Part shown: one piece after another, positions 45,367-53,900 of the stretch
Position numbering within the stretch: the stretch's first letter is position 1
How the letters are laid out: the number at the start of each line of letters is the position of its first letter
DNA from: an uncultured Clostridia bacterium
GTDB taxonomy: Bacteria > Bacillota > Clostridia > Christensenellales > Pumilibacteraceae
DNA: 64,000 nucleotides
NCBI GenBank assembly: GCA_944363615.1
Contig: CALVUQ010000003.1
Location: forward strand, 1-64,000
Reading direction: 5' to 3'
The notes under the pieces: model-generated
Database searches by the model: none
What the model saw: only the letters and a program-made list of their open reading frames with translations
What the model was told of the DNA's origin: nothing
Program-made: the position numbers and the translations under genes

Positions 45367-45950
45367 ATTTACCCACAAAGATTACCGTTGCCAGATTAGC
45401 GCTTATACCTGTTTTCGCAGTATTGTATCTTGTGCCTTTTCCGTACCATACGATCGTTGCCACTGCGGTTTTCTTAATCGCAAGTCTTACGGACTGGCTG
45501 GACGGATATCTTGCGCGCAAAAACAATATGGTCACCACGTTGGGAAAATTCCTGGACCCCGTTGCGGATAAGGTGCTGGTTGCATGCGCTCTTGTGCTTG
45601 CGGCCGTCATCGTTACCGAAAATCCTGCTTATCAGACGGCAATTGTGGTGTGTACGGTTATAATTCTGGCGCGCGAACTTATTATAACCTGCTTCCGAAC
45701 CATTGCGGCGACAAAAAACGTCATAATGGCTGCGGATAAAATAGGCAAGCTTAAAACCACGACTCAGCTTATAGGACTTATCTTCTATTTGCCGCACAAG
45801 GACATTTATGCGCTTAACTCGCTTGCCGGAGACGTGTTTTTCTTTGCGGGATTCTCGTTCCTCATGCTTGCAACCGTTCTTACCGTGGTTTCCGCAGTAA
45901 ATTATATTGTGCGCAATCGCAAGGTTCTGAAGGAAGATCATGCTGAATGA
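45363..45950 (+). CDS. pgsA: CDP-diacylglycerol-glycerol-3-phosphate 3-phosphatidyltransferase
   Basis: Membrane enzyme making phosphatidylglycerol phosphate. The CDP-alcohol phosphotransferase motif is complete: D44, D47-G, A51-R52, G61, D65 and D69 in SLTDWLDGYLARKNN and LGKFLDPVADK. The 195 residues form about six membrane helices. It overlaps rimO by 4 nt and the following pncC gene by 11 nt, so the rimO-pgsA-pncC-recA stretch is probably one transcription unit. Confidence 0.96.
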   Translation: MNLPTKITVARLALIPVFAVLYLVPFPYHTIVATAVFLIASLTDWLDGYLARKNNMVTTLGKFLDPVADKVLVACALVLAAVIVTENPAYQTAIVVCTVIILARELIITCFRTIAATKNVIMAADKIGKLKTTTQLIGLIFYLPHKDIYALNSLAGDVFFFAGFSFLMLATVLTVVSAVNYIVRNRKVLKEDHAE

Positions 45951-46449
45951 TACTGAAAACAGGCTGACCGCCGCCGCACGGGAAGTGTTTGGAAAATTGT
46001 CGGTCAACAAGCTTACTCTTGCAACGGCAGAATCTTTTACGGGAGGAGCTGTTGCAAACGCCGTTATCGGCATCCCGGGTGCAAGCGCTTTTTTCAAGGA
46101 AGGCATCGTATGTTATTCCAATCAGTCTAAAATGTTCAGATTGGGCGTCAAAGCGGAGACGCTGAACAATTACGGCGCGGTGTCGGAACAGACTTGCAGA
46201 GAAATGGCGGAAGGACTGCTTTCGTCGCCGCTTAAACCCGATTTCGCAGTGGCGACTACGGGAAACGCAGGCCCGGGTACGGAAGAAAAATCCCTGAGCG
46301 GCGAATGTTTCGTCGCGGCGGGGGATAAAAACTCGATTACGGTGAAACGTATTTTTGTTAAAGGCACAAGGCGGGAAAACATATGCGAAGGGGCGGCGCA
46401 AGCGCTGGAACTTCTTAACGAATCGTTAAAAAACAAAGGGGTACAATAA
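45940..46449 (+). CDS. pncC: CinA C-terminal domain protein (nicotinamide-nucleotide amidohydrolase)
   Basis: 169-residue stand-alone CinA C-terminal domain, expected to deamidate NMN to nicotinate mononucleotide. The family segment [21 protein letters not shown] carries the catalytic serine region; [12 protein letters not shown] and [10 protein letters not shown] follow. The longer CinA of many Firmicutes has an extra N-terminal molybdopterin-binding-like domain, which is absent. It overlaps pgsA by 11 nt and precedes recA by one base, the usual cinA-recA neighbourhood. Confidence 0.92.
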   Translation: MLNDTENRLTAAAREVFGKLSVNKLTLATAESFTGGAVANAVIGIPGASAFFKEGIVCYSNQSKMFRLGVKAETLNNYGAVSEQTCREMAEGLLSSPLKPDFAVATTGNAGPGTEEKSLSGECFVAAGDKNSITVKRIFVKGTRRENICEGAAQALELLNESLKNKGVQ

Positions 46450-46450
46450 A

Positions 46451-47548
46451 ATGGATAAAAAAGAAAAGGGTAAAAAAACTTCGGTAATCGATCCCAACAT
46501 GTCCAAGGAAGATAAAGCCAAGGCGCTTGAAGACGCCATTGCGCAAATAGAAAAAACTTTCGGCAAAGGATCAATAATGAAAATGACCGATTCCAAAGTG
46601 GACAAGGTGGAAGTCATATCAACGGGGTGCCTTTCCATTGACCTTGCGCTTGGGATCGGCGGCTTGCCGCGCGGAAGAATCGTGGAAATTTACGGACCCG
46701 AATCGAGCGGCAAAACCACGCTGTCCCTGCACGTCATAGCGGAGGCGCAGAAAGCGGGCGGTAACGTTGCTTTTATCGACGCCGAGCATGCTTTGGATCC
46801 CGTTTACGCCAGTAAGCTTGGGATAAATTTGGGCGAACTTTACATATCTCAGCCGGACAACGGAGAACAGGCGCTTGACATTACCGAATCGCTTGTAAGA
46901 AGCGGCGCTTTGGACGTGGTGGTCATAGACTCCGTCGCCGCGCTTACTCCCAAAGTCGAAATAGACGGAGAGATGGGCGAAAGTCACGTCGGACTTCAGG
47001 CAAGGCTTATGTCGCAGGCTTTGAGAAAACTTGCGGGCGTCTGCAACAAGACCAAAACCTGCATTATTTTTATCAATCAGTTGCGCGAAAAGGTGGGAGT
47101 ATTATACGGCTCTCCCGAGGTGACTCCCGGCGGCAAGGCGCTTAAATTCTATTCTTCCGTAAGAATAGACGTGCGCAAAGGCGAACCGGTCAAAAACGGC
47201 ACGGAAATAATAGGCAACAAAACCAAAATCAAAATAGTAAAAAACAAACTGGCTCCGCCTTTCAGAGTGGCCGAAGTGGATATAATTTACGGCAAAGGAA
47301 TCAGCAGGGAAAGCTCTTTGCTGGAGCTTGCGCTTAAATTCGACATAATTCAGAAAAGCGGTTCCTGGTTCAGTTATAACGACGAGCGCCTTGCGCAGGG
47401 CAAAGAGGCGGTCAAGGCTTTACTTGAAAGCAACAAGGAACTTTACGACGAAATCGAGCGTAAGGTTAAGGCGGAAGCCATGGAAAAAACCGATCTTATC
47501 GACATAGATTCCGACGACGAGCCGTCAAACGCCGAAATGCAGGAATAA
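46451..47548 (+). CDS. recA: Recombinase A
   Basis: ATP-dependent strand exchange protein and LexA co-protease. An N-terminal extension of about 20 residues precedes the conserved core. Walker A is GPESSGKT (82-89), Walker B lies in [12 protein letters not shown], the L2-like [15 protein letters not shown] is present, and the acidic C-terminus ([10 protein letters not shown]) is typical. The 365-residue length is normal. No clear LexA box was recognised upstream; the gene lies one base after pncC and is probably expressed from an upstream promoter. Confidence 0.98.
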   Translation: MDKKEKGKKTSVIDPNMSKEDKAKALEDAIAQIEKTFGKGSIMKMTDSKVDKVEVISTGCLSIDLALGIGGLPRGRIVEIYGPESSGKTTLSLHVIAEAQKAGGNVAFIDAEHALDPVYASKLGINLGELYISQPDNGEQALDITESLVRSGALDVVVIDSVAALTPKVEIDGEMGESHVGLQARLMSQALRKLAGVCNKTKTCIIFINQLREKVGVLYGSPEVTPGGKALKFYSSVRIDVRKGEPVKNGTEIIGNKTKIKIVKNKLAPPFRVAEVDIIYGKGISRESSLLELALKFDIIQKSGSWFSYNDERLAQGKEAVKALLESNKELYDEIERKVKAEAMEKTDLIDIDSDDEPSNAEMQE

Positions 47549-47569
47549 CCGCAATATAGCGAGTATTTG

Positions 47570-47598
47570 TTGACAAAATTCACAAATTGTTGTATGAT
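47570..47598 (+). promoter_or_regulatory. Near-consensus promoter running into a hairpin, after recA
   Basis: TTGACA (47570-47575), 17 bp, TATGAT (47593-47598). The expected start of transcription near 47605 lies inside the 5' arm of the hairpin at 47601-47636. Confidence 0.65.
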
Positions 47599-47600
47599 AT

Positions 47601-47636
47601 AAGCAGGTGTGTCTATCACCTGCTTATTTGTTTTTT
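47601..47636 (+). terminator. Rho-independent terminator between recA and rny
   Basis: Perfect 9-bp stem AAGCAGGTG (47601-47609) with CACCTGCTT (47617-47625), loop of seven, then ATTTGTTTTTT. It closes the recA unit. Confidence 0.88.
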
Positions 47637-47661
47637 ATCTTAAAAGTTTGACGAGAACTGT

Positions 47662-47689
47662 TTGGGATTTTAGCAGATACGATTATACT
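47662..47689 (+). promoter_or_regulatory. Possible second promoter of rny
   Basis: TTGGGA (47662-47667), 16 bp, TATACT (47684-47689), just downstream of the terminator. This is a weaker match than the site at 47570 but is not blocked by the hairpin. Confidence 0.45.
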
Positions 47690-47724
47690 TTTATATATTT
47701 ACAGGAGGATACAATTTTCTGACA

Positions 47725-49329
47725 ATGATTTACGGAACATCATTGCTGTTTTGCTTGTCCGTCGGGGCTACAATCGGGTTAACTGTCGGAATCGGCGTCG
47801 CCGCACTCGTCATAGGCGCGTTTGGTGGACTTTTCATACATTCGCTTGTTACCAAGAAGAAAATCGGCGAGGCAAAGCAGGTAGCCAATAAAATGGTTGA
47901 AGAAGCCATTGCGGAGGCAAAGACTTTACGCAAAGAGGCAATACTGGAATCCAAGGAAGAAATTCACAAAGAAAGGGTTGAATTCGACAAGGAAGTAAAG
48001 GACAGAAGGAACGAGTTGCAGCGCTCGGAAATGCGCATACAGCAGAAGGAAGAATCTTTAGAGAAAAAGGAAGCCGCGCTTGACAAAAAGACCGAGTCGC
48101 TTGAAAAGGCCAAAAAGGACCTTGAAAACGAACAGAAGCTTATCGACGAAAAGAAGTCACAGGTAGACGCGGCCCACGAAAACATGATTGCCGAGCTGGA
48201 AAAAGTTTCGCAGATGACCAAAGACGAAGCTAAGAATCTTCTCATCGAGAACCTTGAAGACGAGGCAAAGCGCGACGCGGTCAAGTATGTGCGCGAAATC
48301 GAGGCTCAGGCAAAAGAGGACGCCGACAAAAAGGCAAAAGACATTGTATCCCTTGCCGTGCAGCGCTGTGCGGTGGACCATTCGGCGGAAATTACCGTTT
48401 CCGTGGTTAACCTTCCCAACGACGACATGAAAGGCCGCATTATCGGAAGAGAAGGAAGAAACATTCGCGCGCTTGAGAACGCCACCGGAATCGACCTTAT
48501 AATCGACGATACTCCCGAAGCGGTTGTGTTGTCGGGCTTTGATCCGGTAAGACGCGAAATCGCAAGAATTACGCTTGAGAAACTTATTGCGGACGGAAGA
48601 ATTCATCCCGCCAGAATAGAGGAGATGGTCGAAAAAACGCGTAAGGAACTTGAAGCTCAGATTAAGGAGACGGGCGAGTCCGCCATGTTCGAGGCAGGAG
48701 TTTTCGGACTGCATCCGGACCTTGTGAAACTTCTGGGCAGACTAAAATACAGGACCAGCTACGGACAAAACGTATTGCGCCATTCGATAGAAGTATCGCA
48801 TCTTGCGGGCTCTATGGCGGCGGAACTGGGTGCGGACGTAAACCTTGCCAAACGCGCGGGACTGTTGCACGATATAGGTAAGGCCGTCGACCACGAGGTG
48901 GAAGGCACTCATATCACGATAGGCGCGGATCTAGCGAAAAAGTACAAGGAAAGCAAAGAGGTTATTCATTGTATCGCCGCGCATCATAACGATATCGAGC
49001 CTCAGACGATAGAGGCTGTACTCGTTCAGTGTGCAGACGCAATCAGCGGAAGCAGACCCGGCGCAAGACGCGAGTCGCTTGAAAATTACGTTAAGCGTCT
49101 GGAAAAACTTGAGGAAATCGCAAATTCGCATCAGGGCGTCGAAAAGTCTTTTGCAATCCAGGCAGGCAGAGAAGTGCGTATCATGGTTAAACCCGAGGTG
49201 GTTGACGACGCGGGCACTTTGTTCCTTGCCAAGGAAATTGCAAAACAAATCGAAAGCGAGATGGATTACCCCGGTCAGATTAAAGTCAACGTAGTACGCG
49301 AAATGCGCAGCGTTGAATACGCAAAATAA
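47725..49329 (+). CDS. rny: Ribonuclease Y
   Basis: Membrane-bound endoribonuclease that starts mRNA decay. A membrane helix at about residues 8-35 is followed by a long charged coiled coil (about 40-215), a KH domain with [13 protein letters not shown] (about 235-250), and the HD domain with [10 protein letters not shown] (about 385) and a C-terminal region, 534 residues in all. The start is unsure: AGGAGG at 47703-47708 lies 16 nt before ATG 47725, an unusually long gap, and an in-frame CTG at 47719 lies at a better distance. The order recA-rny is conserved in Firmicutes. Confidence 0.96.
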   Translation: MIYGTSLLFCLSVGATIGLTVGIGVAALVIGAFGGLFIHSLVTKKKIGEAKQVANKMVEEAIAEAKTLRKEAILESKEEIHKERVEFDKEVKDRRNELQRSEMRIQQKEESLEKKEAALDKKTESLEKAKKDLENEQKLIDEKKSQVDAAHENMIAELEKVSQMTKDEAKNLLIENLEDEAKRDAVKYVREIEAQAKEDADKKAKDIVSLAVQRCAVDHSAEITVSVVNLPNDDMKGRIIGREGRNIRALENATGIDLIIDDTPEAVVLSGFDPVRREIARITLEKLIADGRIHPARIEEMVEKTRKELEAQIKETGESAMFEAGVFGLHPDLVKLLGRLKYRTSYGQNVLRHSIEVSHLAGSMAAELGADVNLAKRAGLLHDIGKAVDHEVEGTHITIGADLAKKYKESKEVIHCIAAHHNDIEPQTIEAVLVQCADAISGSRPGARRESLENYVKRLEKLEEIANSHQGVEKSFAIQAGREVRIMVKPEVVDDAGTLFLAKEIAKQIESEMDYPGQIKVNVVREMRSVEYAK

Positions 49330-49339
49330 TTTATAACTA

Positions 49340-49378
49340 AATAATGCTTTAAAATAAAATTTTAAGGCATTATTTTTT
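49340..49378 (+). terminator. Rho-independent terminator after rny
   Basis: AATAATGC (49340-49347) pairs with GCATTATT (49367-49374), with further pairing of TTTAAAAT and ATTTTAA inside, then a run of T. Confidence 0.75.
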
Positions 49379-49405
49379 ACTGTTATCATTAAAAAGGCGG
49401 ATATT

Positions 49406-51586
49406 ATGAGAGAAAAATTTAACGTTGTAAAACTGGATACTACGAATACGTCCCTTGTTTTTGCAGTAAACGACGGCAATTTAGGAATCGCGCATTACGG
49501 TAAAAAAATAACCGATTTACCCCAATCCGATTCGCTTGACATGTTTTTACTGAATGGGCAATGGGGTGCGTCTGTTGACAGATTCAATATTACCAAAATG
49601 TCTTATTCTTTTGTGGGCGACGGTAATATGAGGGAATCTCTTGTTTCGGTAATCAATTCCGACGGTACATATACAAGCCGTTTTGTTTATAAAAAACACT
49701 CTTTAGTAAACGGAGGTATCCCTTTAGACGATTTGCCGTGCGCGCGTAATGCGGAAAAAACTCTTATTGTGGAGCTTGCCGACGATTACGCTAATCTGAC
49801 TCTTAAACAGTATTATACCGTTTTTAAGGACAGCGACATTATTGCGGTCAGACAGGAACTTACAAACAACGGCAAAGGTAACGTGACGGTATTAAGGCTG
49901 ATGAGCCTTCAGCTGGACGTCAGCGGCACATCGTACAATTGTGTATCGTTCAACGGGGCTTGGGCGCGTGAAAGATATCGCAAAGACACCGCAGTTACCG
50001 CGGGGACGTGGATGATTCAAAGCATGGGCGGGCAGTCTTCGGCTATTATGAATCCGTTTTTTATGGCAAAGAACCCTGACGGCAACGGCGTGTATGCGTT
50101 TAACCTGATTTATTCGGGAAATCACAAGGAAATTGTCGAAGCCTGCAACGACATCAACAGCACGCGCTTTTTGGTCGGTATAAACGATTATTGTTTTAAC
50201 CTGACGCTTAAGGCAGGCGAAACTTTTGCCACTCCTCAGGCGGTAATGCTTTTTGCCGATTCGGAGCAATCGGTGACAAGCGAAATGCACAATTTTGTCA
50301 ACAATCATATTGTCGACCCGAAATTCGCTTATAAAGACAGACCGTTGCTGCTTAACAACTGGGAGGGTACGCACTTCAGTTTTACCGAAGAAAAGCTGCT
50401 TGAACTTGCAGACAAAGCCGCGGAGCTGGGCGTGGAGCTTTTCGTTTTGGACGACGGTTGGTTCGGTCATCGCGACAACGACGCAAGCTCTCTTGGCGAC
50501 TGGTACGATTACAAGGAAAAGCTTAACGGCAGTTTAGGAAAGCTTGCCGACAAAATCCGCGCCAAAGGCTTGCATTTCGGCATCTGGGTGGAACCTGAAA
50601 TGATAAGCGAGGACAGCGATTTATTCAGAAATCATCCCGAATATGCCATGATTGTTCCGGGTCGCGAACCCATCAGACGCAGAAACCAGTTAGTGCTTGA
50701 TTTAGTTAATAAAGATGTTCAGGATTATCTGATAAAGGAAATCGGCGACGTAATCGAAAGATGTAAAGCTTATTACGTCAAATGGGACTGCAACCGTCAT
50801 ATAAGCGACATATATTCCGCCACGTTTGAAAACACGGGCGAATATTTTCACCGTTACGTGCTGGGGCTTTACAGAGTAATTTCCGCGCTTAAAAAACGCT
50901 TTCCCGATGTTCTTTTCGAGTCCTGTTCCGCGGGCGGAAACCGCTTCGATTTAGGTATGCTTTATTACATGCCGCAAACGTGGTGCAGCGATATGACAGA
51001 ACCCAGGCACCGTTTGTCAATCCAGGAGGGCACTTTGTACGCTTATCCGCAGTCTGCTATAGGCGCACACGTATCGGCGTGTCAAAATTCGTCTTTTGAA
51101 AGCAAGTTCAACGTTGCATGCCTTGGTGCGTTCGGTTATGAACTGGATGCGACGAAATGCACTCAGGAAGAATTGGAAATAATAAAAAAACAAATTGTTT
51201 TTTATAAGCAACACAGACATTTGTTGCAGTTCGGAAAATATTACAGACTTAAAAGCATCTTCGGAAGAGAAAGGAAAAGTTCCTGGATAATCATAAGCGA
51301 AGACAAAAGCGAAGCTATTGCTTTTCTTGCCGAAACCGACGAACTTATTAACAGTGTTCCGTCCGAATGGCGTTTTACGGGACTGGACGACAATGCTTTG
51401 TATTCGTTTGAAGTGCGGCCGCAAAACAATTTTAAAAGCGATGTCATTGCTTCGGGAACGGCCGGAGGAGACGCTTTGAATAATTGCGAATTTTCTTTCG
51501 GAAAACTTTTCTCCGACGAAACCGACAGACAACCGTACGGTACTCCGCTTGCGACAAGACTTATTTACTTTAAAAGAATAGATTGA
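49406..51586 (+). CDS. Alpha-galactosidase, family GH36
   Basis: Releases terminal alpha-galactose from raffinose-type oligosaccharides or galactomannan; cytoplasmic, since no signal peptide is visible. The 726-residue protein has an N-terminal beta-sandwich (to about 310), the TIM barrel starting at NNWEGTHF with LDDGWFG, and a C-terminal sheet domain. The likely nucleophile is D461 in VKWDCNR and the acid/base D529 in WCSDMTE. It follows the rny terminator with a ribosome site AAAGGCGG, stands alone, and is closed by a strong terminator. No transporter gene accompanies it here. Confidence 0.95.
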   Translation: MREKFNVVKLDTTNTSLVFAVNDGNLGIAHYGKKITDLPQSDSLDMFLLNGQWGASVDRFNITKMSYSFVGDGNMRESLVSVINSDGTYTSRFVYKKHSLVNGGIPLDDLPCARNAEKTLIVELADDYANLTLKQYYTVFKDSDIIAVRQELTNNGKGNVTVLRLMSLQLDVSGTSYNCVSFNGAWARERYRKDTAVTAGTWMIQSMGGQSSAIMNPFFMAKNPDGNGVYAFNLIYSGNHKEIVEACNDINSTRFLVGINDYCFNLTLKAGETFATPQAVMLFADSEQSVTSEMHNFVNNHIVDPKFAYKDRPLLLNNWEGTHFSFTEEKLLELADKAAELGVELFVLDDGWFGHRDNDASSLGDWYDYKEKLNGSLGKLADKIRAKGLHFGIWVEPEMISEDSDLFRNHPEYAMIVPGREPIRRRNQLVLDLVNKDVQDYLIKEIGDVIERCKAYYVKWDCNRHISDIYSATFENTGEYFHRYVLGLYRVISALKKRFPDVLFESCSAGGNRFDLGMLYYMPQTWCSDMTEPRHRLSIQEGTLYAYPQSAIGAHVSACQNSSFESKFNVACLGAFGYELDATKCTQEELEIIKKQIVFYKQHRHLLQFGKYYRLKSIFGRERKSSWIIISEDKSEAIAFLAETDELINSVPSEWRFTGLDDNALYSFEVRPQNNFKSDVIASGTAGGDALNNCEFSFGKLFSDETDRQPYGTPLATRLIYFKRID

Positions 51587-51609
51587 AACAAATTGTTTTA
51601 ATTACGTTT

Positions 51610-51643
51610 CGGGACGGTATTATTTCCGTCCCGTATTTTTTTT
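51610..51643 (+). terminator. Rho-independent terminator after the alpha-galactosidase gene
   Basis: CGGGACGG (51610-51617) pairs perfectly with CCGTCCCG (51626-51633), loop of eight, then TATTTTTTTT. Confidence 0.92.
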
Positions 51644-51656
51644 ATTGTATTTTAGA

Positions 51657-51719
51657 TTGACAAACGAATATGTATATAGTAAAATAATCATAGTTGCATG
51701 TGCAACTGTCGCAGTTGCA
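51657..51719 (+). promoter_or_regulatory. Promoter and MarR-type operator of the exporter operon
   Basis: TTGACA (51657-51662), 17 bp, TAAAAT (51680-51685). Just downstream is a perfect inverted repeat AGTTGCA-TG-TGCAACT (51692-51707), with a third copy of AGTTGCA at 51713-51719. This placement fits autorepression by the MarR protein encoded next. Confidence 0.75.
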
Positions 51720-51741
51720 ACAAATACGGAGGAAATGAAAG

Positions 51742-52185
51742 ATGGCGTTCATGAAAAAAATAGGTATAATATGGCGGTGCGCCAATTTATACCGCACGCA
51801 AAAATTCGAGCCTTTGGGAATAAACTGCTATCAATATTCCTACATACTTAACGTATGCGCCAATCCCGGCATATCGCAGGATAAACTTGCCCGTGCGATA
51901 TTCATACATAAGAGCAATGCGGCAAGACAGTTGTCCGTGCTTGAAGAGAAGGGGTTTATCGAAAGACAGGCCGACGTAAACGATAAAAGAAGTCTGCTTG
52001 TCTATCCTACGCAAAAGGCAATCGACGCGGTGCCGAAGATAAGAAGCGTGCTTAAGGAATGGAACGAGTTGCTTTTTAAGGATTTTGACGAAAACGAAAA
52101 GCAGATTCTTGAAGACGTTACGGATAAACTGTGTGAAAGGGCAAAAGAAATGGCAGACAAAATAGGCGGCGACGGAGAATACTGA
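51742..52185 (+). CDS. MarR-family transcriptional regulator
   Basis: 147-residue winged-helix dimer. The DNA-binding part is seen in SQDKLARAIFIHKSNAARQL (recognition helix, about 48-67) and the wing in FIERQADVNDKRSLLVYPT, with the D-x-R of MarR proteins present. It precedes two ABC exporter genes with a 1-nt overlap, a common arrangement in which the regulator represses the pump until a ligand binds. An ideal palindrome sits upstream. The ATG at 51742 follows GGAGGAA at about 9 nt. The inducer is unknown. Confidence 0.92.
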   Translation: MAFMKKIGIIWRCANLYRTQKFEPLGINCYQYSYILNVCANPGISQDKLARAIFIHKSNAARQLSVLEEKGFIERQADVNDKRSLLVYPTQKAIDAVPKIRSVLKEWNELLFKDFDENEKQILEDVTDKLCERAKEMADKIGGDGEY

Positions 52186-53900
52186 TGCGAACGATTTTTT
52201 CATATTTATCGCCATATAAGATAAGGATAACTTTCGGGCTTTTAATTAAATCGATCGGAACATTTTCCGAACTTTTTTTACCCATGATTATGGCGTACAT
52301 GATTGACGAGATTGCCCCTACCGAAAACGTAACTTTACTGGTCGTATGGGGTATTATAATGCTTGTGTGCGCCCTTGCCGCATTGTTCGGAAACGTGATC
52401 GCAAACAGAATGGCGTCAAAGGTTGCAAGGGACACTACCGAAAGGATACGCAAGGATCTGTTTGCAAAGACGCTGTCGCTTTCCGCTAGTCAGACTGACG
52501 ACATAACCGTTCCCTCGCTGGTTTCAAGGCTTTCGTCGGATACTTACAACGTGCACAATTCCATAGGAATGATGCAACGGTTAGGTATACGCGCCCCCAT
52601 ACTGGTTATAGGCGGCATAGCCATGACTTTTACGGTGGATCCGATACTTGCGCTTGTCCTGCTTGCAGTGGTGCCTTTTTTGACGATAGTCGTGATATGG
52701 GTATCTAAAAAGGGAATTGTGCTGTACACGGATTTACAACGCGCCGTTGACGTAATGGTCCGGAAGGTGCGCGACGACTATACCGGAATAAGAGTTATAA
52801 AAGCCCTGTCCAAAACGGAGTACGAAAACGCAGAGTTCAGTAAGATAAACGACAATATGGTAAAATGCGAAACCAAAGCAGGCGTCACTATGGGAATAAC
52901 AAACCCCGTGATGAATCTTTTGCTTAATCTCGGAATGACGGCCGTTATTATCGTCGGCGCATACAGGGTAAGTTCCGGCAAGGCAATGGTGGGTGAAATA
53001 ATCGCCTTTACTTCTTATTTTACCATAATCCTGAACGCCGTTATTTCGATAAGCCGTATTTTCGTCAATCTTTCAAAGGGCAGCGCTTCCGCGAAGAGAA
53101 TTGAATATGTCCTTAAGCGTGAGGAAGAACTGATTCCGATTCCCGAAAAAGAGAGTGCGGCAGACGACTGTGCCGTGCGTTTCGAAAACGTGTCTTTTGG
53201 TTACGACGCGAAAAATTATATTCTTAAAGACATTGATTTTGCCGTGAAAAAAGGCGGCTCGCTTGGAATAATAGGCGCCACGGGAAGCGGAAAATCCACG
53301 ATAGTGGCCTTGCTTTTACGATTTTACGACGTTACCGAAGGCGCGATATTCATTGACGGCAAAGACGTGAGAAGTTACGACAGGCATGAATTGTGCAAAA
53401 AGTTCGGCGTCGTACTGCAGAACGATTTTCTTATGGCGGCCTCCGTTCGGGAAAACATAGATTTCGAGCGCGGAATAGACGACGAAATGATTGAAAGCGC
53501 CGCACGTTTTGCAAAAGCAGACGACTTTATCCGTTCTTTTGAGGAGGGATACGACAGAAAGCTGAGCGCGCGCGGAGCTAATTACAGCGGAGGACAAAAA
53601 CAAAGACTGCTTATTGCCCGCGCACTGGCGTCACGGCCGAGTATTCTTATTCTTGACGACAGTTCAAGCGCGCTGGACTACAAGACGGACGCGCAGCTCA
53701 GAAGCGAAATTCTTGCCCACTTTCCCGAAACCACAATCATAATGATTGCTCAGAGAATTAGTTCGGTAAGATTTGCCGACAAAATTCTGGTGCTTGACGG
53801 CGGTAAGGCGGCGGGCTTCGGCAGCGATGAAGAACTTATGCAAAATTGTGAAGAGTATCGCCGTATTTATGAATCGCAACACGGCGGGGAGGATCTTTAA
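52185..53900 (+). CDS. Heterodimeric ABC exporter subunit with degenerate ATP site
   Basis: Half-transporter of 571 residues: six membrane helices (about 15-310) and an ATPase domain. Walker A GATGSGKST is at 364-372, signature YSGGQKQR near 466, Walker B ILILDD at about 487-492. The catalytic glutamate is replaced by D492 and the switch histidine by Q523 (IAQRIS), as in the degenerate-site subunits of heterodimeric exporters such as TM287/288 or LmrCD. It overlaps marR by 1 nt and the partner gene by 1 nt. The substrate, perhaps a drug or lipid, is not known. Confidence 0.93.
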   Translation: MRTIFSYLSPYKIRITFGLLIKSIGTFSELFLPMIMAYMIDEIAPTENVTLLVVWGIIMLVCALAALFGNVIANRMASKVARDTTERIRKDLFAKTLSLSASQTDDITVPSLVSRLSSDTYNVHNSIGMMQRLGIRAPILVIGGIAMTFTVDPILALVLLAVVPFLTIVVIWVSKKGIVLYTDLQRAVDVMVRKVRDDYTGIRVIKALSKTEYENAEFSKINDNMVKCETKAGVTMGITNPVMNLLLNLGMTAVIIVGAYRVSSGKAMVGEIIAFTSYFTIILNAVISISRIFVNLSKGSASAKRIEYVLKREEELIPIPEKESAADDCAVRFENVSFGYDAKNYILKDIDFAVKKGGSLGIIGATGSGKSTIVALLLRFYDVTEGAIFIDGKDVRSYDRHELCKKFGVVLQNDFLMAASVRENIDFERGIDDEMIESAARFAKADDFIRSFEEGYDRKLSARGANYSGGQKQRLLIARALASRPSILILDDSSSALDYKTDAQLRSEILAHFPETTIIMIAQRISSVRFADKILVLDGGKAAGFGSDEELMQNCEEYRRIYESQHGGEDL

